A DNA stretch of 5,808 bases from contig JAFRQN010000302.1 of assembly GCA_017428585.1 (NCBI GenBank), forward strand, positions 1 through 5,808. The letters are read 5' to 3'. The first letter of the stretch is position 1. Each line of letters opens with the position of its first letter. The stretch comes from Bacteroidota bacterium (lineage in GTDB: Bacteria > Bacteroidota > Ignavibacteria > Kapaibacteriales > UBA2268). Shown piece by piece: positions 1-5,676 of this stretch. A program made the translations under genes and the position numbers. Under the pieces are notes generated by a model that worked only from the letters and a program-made list of their open reading frames with translations, had not been told where the DNA came from and searched no databases.

Positions 1-556
1 ATTTTATATAATTGGCGTTATTTACATGATGATTCATATCAATATCAGACTGCATAATACATCTATAATCTTGATAGTTTTCCTCACTTTCAATTTTTTG
101 AATTTTTGGTGCAGTCTCTATAACATCTTCATCTTCAGCATAAACTAAATTTTCATCAAAATCACTAAGATTTCTTAACTTATTTGTATTAGCATCATAC
201 ATTATCCAGCTTGCCGTTGCAATAAGAAGAGTGTTGCCATACTTATCCAACATTTTATAATTTCTCGGAAGCATTAAGTTTGTACGCAGCTTGTTCCAAG
301 TAGGAATCCAAGTACGCAAAATAACATCTTCCGACCATTTAGGCATGTTATTTATTTTAACAAGCATTTTAGAAATCATCCAATATAAATTTGAATCTTT
401 TAATTTACGCCAGCCGATATTACAAATATCAGAATGATTAGAAGAAATTTCTTGAATAAGTCCAAAAAGAGAAGAATATGTTAAAGCCATATCTTCGCCA
501 ACTAAATAAGATTTTATATTTATCTTTTGTTCAAAGATTTTAGGATATTCGTTCAT
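1..556 (-). CDS. Acyl-ACP thioesterase (FatA/FatB-like, hotdog fold), C-terminus cut by window edge
   Basis: Cytoplasmic enzyme of the plant FatA/FatB and bacterial acyl-ACP thioesterase family. It hydrolyses acyl-ACP to free fatty acid and ACP, ending fatty-acid chain elongation. The frame is open for 185 codons from ATG at 556 to the left edge. An in-frame TAG at 599-601 with no other ATG between fixes the start. The N-terminal hotdog domain includes GWRKLKDSNLYWMISKM (residues 48-64), matching the family pattern in which a Trp-rich strand precedes a Met/Pro turn (NMPKW, 70-74). The second hotdog domain opens with SDIDMNHHVNNANYIK (170-185). This is the family's active-site segment, with Asp173, Asn175 and His177 at the catalytic Asp/Asn/His positions. 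Family members are usually about 240-260 residues, so some 60 C-terminal residues, including the last catalytic acidic or Cys position, lie outside the window. An acidic linker (about 132-160) separates the two halves. There is no Shine-Dalgarno sequence. It is divergent from the dehydrogenase gene. Family assignment is secure; chain-length specificity cannot be read. Confidence 0.9.
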   Translation of the reverse strand, partial: MNEYPKIFEQKINIKSYLVGEDMALTYSSLFGLIQEISSNHSDICNIGWRKLKDSNLYWMISKMLVKINNMPKWSEDVILRTWIPTWNKLRTNLMLPRNYKMLDKYGNTLLIATASWIMYDANTNKLRNLSDFDENLVYAEDEDVIETAPKIQKIESEENYQDYRCIMQSDIDMNHHVNNANYIK

Positions 557-611
557 AAAAATATAATAAATAATTGTTAACAGATAAACATTGACATACT
601 ATTATACTATA

Positions 612-645
612 CAAATATTACGATTATATTTTTACAAAATTACAA
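612..645 (-). promoter_or_regulatory. Possible Bacteroidota-type promoter for the thioesterase gene
   Basis: On the minus strand, TAATATTTG (620-612) resembles the TAnnTTTG -7 element but has one extra base. A TTG at 645-643 lies 22 bases upstream, near the spacing expected for the -33 element. Transcription would start near 605, leaving a leader of about 50 bases before the ATG at 556. The match is imperfect and the region is very AT-rich, so this is only a candidate. Confidence 0.28.
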
Positions 646-713
646 TTTTTTTTCAAAACAGCTAACTATAATTTTAAAATACAAACAATAGTTTTTATTA
701 AAAAAATTATACT

Positions 714-721
714 TATTTTTG
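714..721 (+). promoter_or_regulatory. Bacteroidota-type -7 element (TATTTTTG) for the dehydrogenase gene
   Basis: TATTTTTG, followed by CA, is an exact fit to the TAnnTTTG -7 consensus described for the primary sigma factor of Bacteroidota. It lies 44 bases before the ATG at 766. The -33 element is weak: only GTTTTT at 691-696 sits near the right distance. If it is used, the transcript would begin near 728, giving a leader of about 38 bases with no Shine-Dalgarno sequence. This is the best single promoter in the window and part of the reason for favouring a Bacteroidota-like host. Confidence 0.45.
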
Positions 722-765
722 CAACAATTATAACATTATTTATAAAATAAAAAAGAACTATAAAA

Positions 766-1719
766 ATGAAAATTATCGCTGTTGAGCCAATAGGAATTAC
801 GACAGAATTGGCAGAAGAAATAAGAAAAAAATATAATAATCAAGGACACGAATTTGTATATTATCCTGATCGCAATGAAGCTCCAGATGTATTAATAGAA
901 CGCATGAAAGAAGCTGATATTGCTATTCTATCTAATATAAAAATAGACAATAATATTTTATCTAAATGCAAAAACTTAAAACTGCTTGATATAGCATTTA
1001 CAGGAGTGGATCATATAGATATAGAATACTGCAAACAAAACAATATCTCTGTCTGCAACGCTTCTGGATACGCTACCACGGCAGTTAGCGAATTGGCAAT
1101 TGGATTAATGTTAGATGTATATAGAAAAATATCGTTCTTAAATCAAAAAACAAGAGAACTGCAAGGTCGAGGCAGTATTCTCGGCTGTCAATTAAAGAAT
1201 AAAACAGTCGGAATAGTTGGTACAGGCGCTATAGGCTGCGAAACAGCATTGATGCTGCAAAAATTATCATGCAATGTTATAGCATATAGCAGAACAGTAA
1301 AAGCAGAAATTATAAAAGCAAATATCCCTTACGTATCTTTAGAAGAATTAATGGAACGTTCTGACATAATTTCTTTGCATACACCGCTAAATCCATCAAC
1401 ATATCATCTAATTTCAAAAGATATGCTGAAGCTTTGCAAACCATCTGCAATATTAATAAATACTGCACGAGGGAATGTAGTTGACATTGATGCACTTGCC
1501 GAAGCCTTAAAAAACAATAAAATAGCTGGAGCAGGAATAGACGTATTCGAAAAAGAACCTCCTCTTCCAGAATCACACCCTCTATTAAATGCACCTAATT
1601 GTATAGTTCTACCTCATGTAGGTTATGCAACATACGAAGCATTTGAACATAGAATAAAAATAATTCTTGATAATATAGACAAATGGTTAGAAGGAAATAC
1701 GATAAATAAGGTTTGTTAA
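766..1719 (+). CDS. D-isomer-specific 2-hydroxyacid dehydrogenase (hydroxypyruvate/glyoxylate reductase-like)
   Basis: Cytoplasmic oxidoreductase that interconverts a 2-keto acid and a D-2-hydroxy acid using NAD(P)H. At 317 residues it has the usual family length. The N-terminal catalytic domain contains the FTGVDHID segment (78-85) and NASGYATTAVSE (98-109), the stretch linking to the cofactor domain. The Rossmann motif is VGTGAIG, with glycines 152, 154 and 157. The catalytic triad is visible: Arg235 in NTARG, Glu264 in DVFEKEPP and His284 in LPHVG. At the end of the second Rossmann strand the sequence is AYSRT (173-177), with no Asp where NAD-specific members usually have one; Ser-Arg there is typical of NADPH-using members such as glyoxylate/hydroxypyruvate reductases. 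Start: ATG at 766, with an in-frame TAA at 748-750. The closest families are glycerate dehydrogenase/hydroxypyruvate reductase, but D-lactate or other 2-ketoacid substrates are possible. It is monocistronic, flanked by divergent and convergent genes. Confidence 0.92.
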   Translation: MKIIAVEPIGITTELAEEIRKKYNNQGHEFVYYPDRNEAPDVLIERMKEADIAILSNIKIDNNILSKCKNLKLLDIAFTGVDHIDIEYCKQNNISVCNASGYATTAVSELAIGLMLDVYRKISFLNQKTRELQGRGSILGCQLKNKTVGIVGTGAIGCETALMLQKLSCNVIAYSRTVKAEIIKANIPYVSLEELMERSDIISLHTPLNPSTYHLISKDMLKLCKPSAILINTARGNVVDIDALAEALKNNKIAGAGIDVFEKEPPLPESHPLLNAPNCIVLPHVGYATYEAFEHRIKIILDNIDKWLEGNTINKVC

Positions 1720-1774
1720 ATAAAGAATAGAAAAGCTAATTTCAAATATCAATTTTAATGATATCCATAAAAAA

Positions 1775-1809
1775 AACGGGCAGCTTTCGCTGCTCGTTCA
1801 TTCTTTTTT
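1775..1809 (+). terminator. Bidirectional intrinsic terminator between the convergent dehydrogenase and transporter genes
   Basis: The arms AACGGGCAGC (1775-1784) and GCTGCTCGTT (1789-1798) form a 10-bp stem. On the plus strand it has one G-U pair, a UUUC loop and a T-tract at 1804-1809, 55 bases after the dehydrogenase stop. On the minus strand the loop is a stable GAAA (GNRA) tetraloop, 1779/1794 becomes an A-C mismatch, and the stem runs directly into eight Ts (the As at 1769-1776), as in a textbook intrinsic terminator. It could therefore also end the transporter mRNA, giving that transcript a 3' untranslated region of about 185 bases. It is by far the most GC-rich element in the intergenic region. 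Confidence 0.85.
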
Positions 1810-1850
1810 ACAAAAGAATAAATATATATAAATATTAAACATCGTTTCAG

Positions 1851-1869
1851 TTTAAATTATTAATTTAAA
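1851..1869. repeat. AT-only 19-base perfect dyad in the transporter 3' untranslated region
   Basis: TTTAAATTA (1851-1859), a single T at 1860 and TAATTTAAA (1861-1869) form a perfect inverted repeat. A third copy of TTTAAATTA recurs at 1885-1893. The rest of the gap to 1981 is A/T-rich with no recognisable gene or motif. With a one-base spacer it would not form a good RNA hairpin as drawn, and in DNA this rich in A and T such dyads arise by chance, so any function is doubtful. Confidence 0.25.
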
Positions 1870-1981
1870 ATAATAATTCATCATTTTAAATTAAATTGTG
1901 ATACAAAAATAATAATTTTTTATTAAATATCATAAAGAAAAACATAATAATTAAAAAAATTATTTATTTTTCATTATTCAA

Positions 1982-3553
1982 TTATATTAAGTTAAAATAT
2001 AATGGTATTAACAATAAAATAAATCCAATTATTATAAACGAAACAACAACAGGAATTATAAATTTAAACCATTTGGCATAAGGAATTTTAGCAGCCCCAA
2101 GACAACCAACCAAAACACCAGAAGTTGGAGTTATCATATTAGTAAATCCATCGCCAAATTGAAACGCAAGCACAGTTAATTGTTTAGATATATTAACCAT
2201 TTCAGATAATTCTGACATAAGCGGTATTGTTAATGCAGCCTTTGCAGTACCTGAAGGAATAATAATATTTAATACATTTTGAATAGTATACATAGAAATT
2301 AAAGCAAATTCCCTTCCTGAAGTATTTATTGCTTGCGAAGTATAATATAAAAAAGTATCCATTATTTTTCCATCTTCTAAAATTACTATTATTCCACCAG
2401 CCATTCCGACAATCAATGCAGCATTCATAATGTCTTTACAACCATCTAAAAATAATCTAATTACTTTATCAAGATTCATGCTATAAGATAACCCTACAGC
2501 AATTCCCATAGCTAAAAATAATGCAGCTATCTCTTTAATATACCAACTATAACCAATGCTTCCAACAATTAAAATAACTATTGCAGCAGCCATAAGCATC
2601 AAAATAAAATAATTAATATTATGCTTTAGCAGATAAATAGATATTAATGTAAATAATACAAAAAAGATTGGAAAGAAATAAAGACTATATTCATTATTGC
2701 CAATTTTAAAAATAGTTGTTGTATAATTAAAAGCACAATACAATAATATTAACGAAATCACAGACATTATTATCCAAGCGCTTATTCCTGACTTAGTTTT
2801 TTCAACAATTATTTCATCTTTATCTTCTGTTTGCTCCCGCCAGTATTGATCTAAATTATACATAATAGATTTTTCAGGATTCTTTTTAACTTTATGAGCA
2901 TATATTAAAGTAATTCCTATAATAATAGCAGTAAGAATAAACCAACAAAAAGTTCTATATTCTATCCCAGAAAAAGCAGGCAGTCCAGAAAGGCTTTGCG
3001 CTATTCCAACAGTAAATGGATTTAACATTGCACCAGCAAACCCAGTATGAACAGCCGCATAACACATTAATACACCAACAATAGAATCATATCCCATTGA
3101 TATTGCCAAAGGAACAAAAACTAATATAAATGGAATAGATTCCTCACTCATTCCAAACACCGCACCAAATAAACTAAATATAGTCATAAATAATACAATT
3201 ACTATATTATCTACACCAATTTTATTAAAGAAAGGATATTTGTGCAGTTTTTTCATAATTTTAAGGAATGATACTATACCTACATTAATTGCTTTCGTTG
3301 CATTTAAAATATAAAAAGCACCGCCAAGAATCAAAATAAATACAATAATATAAGCATTCTTTTCAAATCCTTTGAAAAAAGCAGTAAAAATTTGCCAAGT
3401 TTGAGGCTGATTATCAACAAATTTAAAAACATTATTTCCAGTTTCAGAACGAATCATTTCACCAGCTGGAACAATCCAAGTAATAACAGCACAAACTACA
3501 ACAATACAAAATACAATTGTAAAAGTATGAGGTATATTAAATTCTTTCTTCAT
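1982..3553 (-). CDS. YfcC-family (DcuC/IT-superfamily) inner-membrane transporter
   Basis: Polytopic secondary carrier of the YfcC/DcuC ion-transporter superfamily, whose members move amino acids, peptides or C4-dicarboxylates. At 523 residues it is close to the usual 460-520. The N-terminus has the family hallmark: short Lys-rich start, then PHTFTIVF (8-15) and a first membrane segment ending in WIVPAGEM (26-33). About a dozen hydrophobic segments follow, for example near 65-85, 115-135, 141-155, 201-219, 257-275, 291-308, 316-333, 340-356, 376-392 and 496-520. Conserved family stretches are GMSEESIPF (134-142), NPFTVGIAQSLSGLPAFSG (178-196), IIPSGTAKAALTIPLM (431-446) and GDGFTNMITPTSGVLVG (467-483). 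The last two are likely re-entrant substrate and cation-binding hairpins. A charged cytoplasmic loop (about 220-255) separates the two halves. Start: ATG followed by Lys-Lys, with no Shine-Dalgarno sequence. The substrate cannot be assigned: some YfcC-like proteins are arginine/ornithine exchangers, but no arginine-pathway genes are nearby. Confidence 0.9.
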   Translation of the reverse strand: MKKEFNIPHTFTIVFCIVVVCAVITWIVPAGEMIRSETGNNVFKFVDNQPQTWQIFTAFFKGFEKNAYIIVFILILGGAFYILNATKAINVGIVSFLKIMKKLHKYPFFNKIGVDNIVIVLFMTIFSLFGAVFGMSEESIPFILVFVPLAISMGYDSIVGVLMCYAAVHTGFAGAMLNPFTVGIAQSLSGLPAFSGIEYRTFCWFILTAIIIGITLIYAHKVKKNPEKSIMYNLDQYWREQTEDKDEIIVEKTKSGISAWIIMSVISLILLYCAFNYTTTIFKIGNNEYSLYFFPIFFVLFTLISIYLLKHNINYFILMLMAAAIVILIVGSIGYSWYIKEIAALFLAMGIAVGLSYSMNLDKVIRLFLDGCKDIMNAALIVGMAGGIIVILEDGKIMDTFLYYTSQAINTSGREFALISMYTIQNVLNIIIPSGTAKAALTIPLMSELSEMVNISKQLTVLAFQFGDGFTNMITPTSGVLVGCLGAAKIPYAKWFKFIIPVVVSFIIIGFILLLIPLYFNLI

Positions 3554-3592
3554 ACAATATAATCGAAATAAATTTTTATGTCTTATTATTAT

Positions 3593-3623
3593 AAAAAAGA
3601 CATCAAAAATTGATGTCTTTTTT
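3593..3623 (-). terminator. Intrinsic terminator after the phosphofructokinase-ompH unit
   Basis: A perfect 14-bp inverted repeat pairs 3593-3606 with 3610-3623 around a three-base loop. The core is GACATCAA/TTGATGTC, flanked by six As and six Ts. On the minus strand it lies about 32 bases after the ompH-like stop and ends in a T-run, as expected for an intrinsic terminator. The structure is symmetrical and could also stop plus-strand transcription. It sits only 39 bases upstream of the transporter start, so the transporter promoter must lie inside or very near it, unless read-through from the upstream unit supplies expression. Confidence 0.75.
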
Positions 3624-3655
3624 ATCAGAAAGTCTATATTTTATAAATTAATAAG

Positions 3656-4417
3656 TTATTTTTTCTCTTCTTCCTCTTTAGGAGGAGCTGTTATCTTTAA
3701 ATCTCCAGATGGATTTGTAACACTGGTATTAGGTTTTTCTACTTGGAATTTTGGATTTTGTTCGTTATTTGATTCCTGTTTAGTAGCAGTTCTGCTTCTA
3801 CGTCTTGTTTTTTGAGACTTAGATTTTTCAGTTGACTCTTGATTACGAGGATCATTTTTAATTTTTTCATCTTGTTCTTTTTCAAGAGCTTCAACCTCTA
3901 CACCCAAAGTTTTAAGAACTTTTAATGTAATATCATATTTAAAATTTACATAAGCCAATGGCTGCTTGCTTTGATCCCACACAATATCACATTTTTCTTT
4001 AGTCGCTACCTGCTGCACAGCAGCATAAATTTTCTCTTCTATAGGCTTCATAACTTCACGAACAATTTTATCATATTCTCCATCAGATTCAAATTTTTCC
4101 TTCGCATAAGTTCTTCTTTTTTGTACAGCATCAGCATATTCTTTTTCCTTATTAGCACGTTCGTTATCAGACCAAATTAATCTATTCTTTTTAATTTCAA
4201 ATTCCATAGCATCAATTTTAGCATCCATAGAAGCTAATTCTCGTTTCCACTCTTCTACCATTGTTTGTACACGCTGCTCTGCAATTTTTGCATCAGGCAA
4301 ATGCTCTCTTATCATTTTAGATGACAAAAAACCAACCTTTTGAGCTGATGCTATATTACAATTAGCACTAAAGAGCAAAACAATTAACGTTAAAAATAAT
4401 ATTAATTTCTTTAACAT
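3656..4417 (-). CDS. OmpH/Skp-family periplasmic protein with charged C-terminal extension
   Basis: Skp (OmpH) proteins are periplasmic trimeric chaperones that hold unfolded outer-membrane proteins for the BAM complex. Residues 1-25 form a Sec signal peptide: Lys3-Lys4, hydrophobic core 5-18, and cleavage most likely after Ala-Ser-Ala25. Cys20 is not in a lipobox, because Asn precedes it. The mature protein opens with QKVGFLSSKMI (26-36), the Skp N-terminal strand, followed by a long, highly charged coiled-coil region (about 40-125). The returning conserved end is MKPIEEKIYAAVQQVA (123-138) and YVNFKYDITLKVLKTLGV (156-173), matching the family's YD-T-V-L-L pattern. Residues from about 176 to 253 form a hydrophilic low-complexity tail with a basic cluster KTRRRSRT (203-210), Pro/Asn/Thr-rich sequence and a final acidic PPKEEEEKK. 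Typical Skp proteins are 160-190 residues and lack this tail. It lies 41 bp after the phosphofructokinase gene and is probably co-transcribed with it. No bamA, lpx or fabZ neighbour is visible, although these are the usual partners. Confidence 0.85.
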   Translation of the reverse strand: MLKKLILFLTLIVLLFSANCNIASAQKVGFLSSKMIREHLPDAKIAEQRVQTMVEEWKRELASMDAKIDAMEFEIKKNRLIWSDNERANKEKEYADAVQKRRTYAKEKFESDGEYDKIVREVMKPIEEKIYAAVQQVATKEKCDIVWDQSKQPLAYVNFKYDITLKVLKTLGVEVEALEKEQDEKIKNDPRNQESTEKSKSQKTRRRSRTATKQESNNEQNPKFQVEKPNTSVTNPSGDLKITAPPKEEEEKK

Positions 4418-4433
4418 TCAAAATATCCCAATT

Positions 4434-4451
4434 TATATTTTATAAAATATA
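4434..4451. repeat. 18-bp AT palindrome in the phosphofructokinase-ompH gap
   Basis: TATATTTTATAAAATATA is a perfect palindrome in the 41-bp gap between the two genes, about 17 bases before the ompH-like start codon. It contains no G or C, so it would make a weak RNA hairpin. It could be an operator-like or -10-like region for an internal promoter, or simply chance in AT-rich DNA. Confidence 0.25.
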
Positions 4452-4458
4452 TCCAAAA

Positions 4459-5676
4459 TTACATATATCGAGAAATTTTACCTTCTACCTTTTCAATAAC
4501 TGGATTAAAGTTTTTAATAGGAGTTCTTCCAAAACATACACCCAGCTTCTCATGGAAGTCTACATCTTTAAGATCTACATACCTTTGAACAATAGCTTCC
4601 TTAACTGGAATATATTTAATAACTCCTTGATCAAGTCCTACAACAGTAACACCAAAAATATTATTGAGCAATAAAAGAACAGCACTACCACCGCATTGTT
4701 TGCCAAATGAAACATCATAAGGAGTACTATCACCACAACGTACAAGATGTCCTGGCAATAAGTCTCTCATCTCTGGAGTTTCATTAATATTTTCTATATA
4801 AGTACCAGCTTTTTTATAAATTTCTTTCCAATAATCTTTATCTTGTTTTGCAAGTTTTTCTAATTCATGTTTCAAATATGCACCTGCACCGCTAAGTTTT
4901 TGATGACCAAAAGAATCTGTCGCAGCAGAAGCATCTGTACATAAATTACCTTCCGAATTTTTAATTCCTTCAGCTGTTACAATAATATAAGAAGCAGCGT
5001 TTAATTTACTATTCAATAAACGTTCTGTAAAACGTTTTTTTAAGTGTTCATATACAACTTTGTAATCTACATTCACTTCTGGAATTAAAATACAATCAGC
5101 ATCAGCACCAATACCACCTCTAAATGCAGTATGTCCTGCATAACGTCCAAATACTTCGACAATAACAACTCTATTATGAGTTACAGCAGTTGTTCTTAAA
5201 TCATTTACAAACTTTGAAATACGATTAATAGTAGAATCTCCACCTACAGAATAAGTTTGTAAATCTAAATCCATAGTTTTAGGTGCATGAACACAATTAA
5301 CACCATTATTGGAAAGATCAACAGCTACAGAACCCGTATCATCTCCTCCAGCTATAATAAGTGCATCTATATTATATTTTTCAAGATTATTTTTTATTTT
5401 ATTATACTTATTGTCATCTTTTATCTTACTTATTTTTACTCTTGAATGGCCTATAACGGAACCAGCACGTGCTGTTCTTATTTCATCAACCAATTCATCT
5501 GTTAAAGTAACAGGTGGTACTTCATCAAGATTGTACAATCCTGCATAACCATTAGTAATAGCAACGATTTCAATATTATTGGCTTTAGCCATATTTGCTG
5601 CTCCAACAATAACAGCATTTAATCCACCACAATCACCGCCACTGGTAAGAATTCCAATTTTTTTGATCTGTTTCAT
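4459..5676 (-). CDS. 6-phosphofructokinase, pyrophosphate-dependent type
   Basis: Cytoplasmic glycolytic enzyme that phosphorylates fructose 6-phosphate to fructose 1,6-bisphosphate, here probably with pyrophosphate, which makes the step reversible. Residues 7-21 (IGILTSGGDCGGLNA) are the PFK nucleotide/PPi-binding start. The motif GGDDT (110-114) has Asp113 where ATP enzymes have Gly, and PKTMD (132-136) has Lys133 where ATP enzymes have Gly; these two residues mark PPi dependence. The catalytic Asp136 and Asp138 are present, but the usual TIDND reads TMDLD. VEVFGRYAGHTA (173-184) is the substrate-binding MGR segment with Phe for Met. HLVRCGDSTPYD (310-321) corresponds to the family's H-x-x-R-G-G region. 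At 405 residues it is longer than the roughly 320-residue ATP enzymes, mainly through a Lys-rich insert at about 262-305. Start: ATG at 5676 puts the glycine loop at the normal distance, and an in-frame TAA at 5707-5709 excludes a longer form. There is no Shine-Dalgarno sequence. It probably leads a two-gene unit with the ompH-like gene. Confidence 0.92.
   Translation of the reverse strand: MKQIKKIGILTSGGDCGGLNAVIVGAANMAKANNIEIVAITNGYAGLYNLDEVPPVTLTDELVDEIRTARAGSVIGHSRVKISKIKDDNKYNKIKNNLEKYNIDALIIAGGDDTGSVAVDLSNNGVNCVHAPKTMDLDLQTYSVGGDSTINRISKFVNDLRTTAVTHNRVVIVEVFGRYAGHTAFRGGIGADADCILIPEVNVDYKVVYEHLKKRFTERLLNSKLNAASYIIVTAEGIKNSEGNLCTDASAATDSFGHQKLSGAGAYLKHELEKLAKQDKDYWKEIYKKAGTYIENINETPEMRDLLPGHLVRCGDSTPYDVSFGKQCGGSAVLLLLNNIFGVTVVGLDQGVIKYIPVKEAIVQRYVDLKDVDFHEKLGVCFGRTPIKNFNPVIEKVEGKISRYM

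Noticed and set aside
557..765. Riboswitch or structured leader before the dehydrogenase
   Set aside because: The predicted leader is only about 38 bases, almost entirely A/T, and has no stable hairpins or known aptamer motifs.
1310..1594. 94-codon open frame on the minus strand inside the dehydrogenase gene
   Set aside because: It lies wholly antisense to a well-conserved enzyme, its peptide has no recognisable motif and is Leu-rich as expected from reading the other strand, and it has no promoter or ribosome-binding signal.
1861..1925. Minus-strand mini-frame of about 19 codons (hydrophobic, Phe/Leu-rich) downstream of the transporter
   Set aside because: Such short frames are expected by chance in this A/T-rich stretch, and there is no ribosome-binding site or conserved feature.
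3971..4180. 69-codon plus-strand open frame inside the ompH-like gene
   Set aside because: It is antisense to the coiled-coil coding region. The Phe/Ile/Ser-rich peptide is what antisense of Lys/Glu-rich codons produces.
4366..4374. Possible lipoprotein cleavage site at Cys20 of the OmpH-like protein
   Set aside because: The residues before Cys are Ser-Ala-Asn. Asn at -1 does not fit a lipobox, while Ala-Ser-Ala at 23-25 is a good signal peptidase I site.
5309..5548. 79-codon plus-strand open frame inside the phosphofructokinase gene
   Set aside because: It is antisense to conserved active-site coding sequence and has no family resemblance or start signals.
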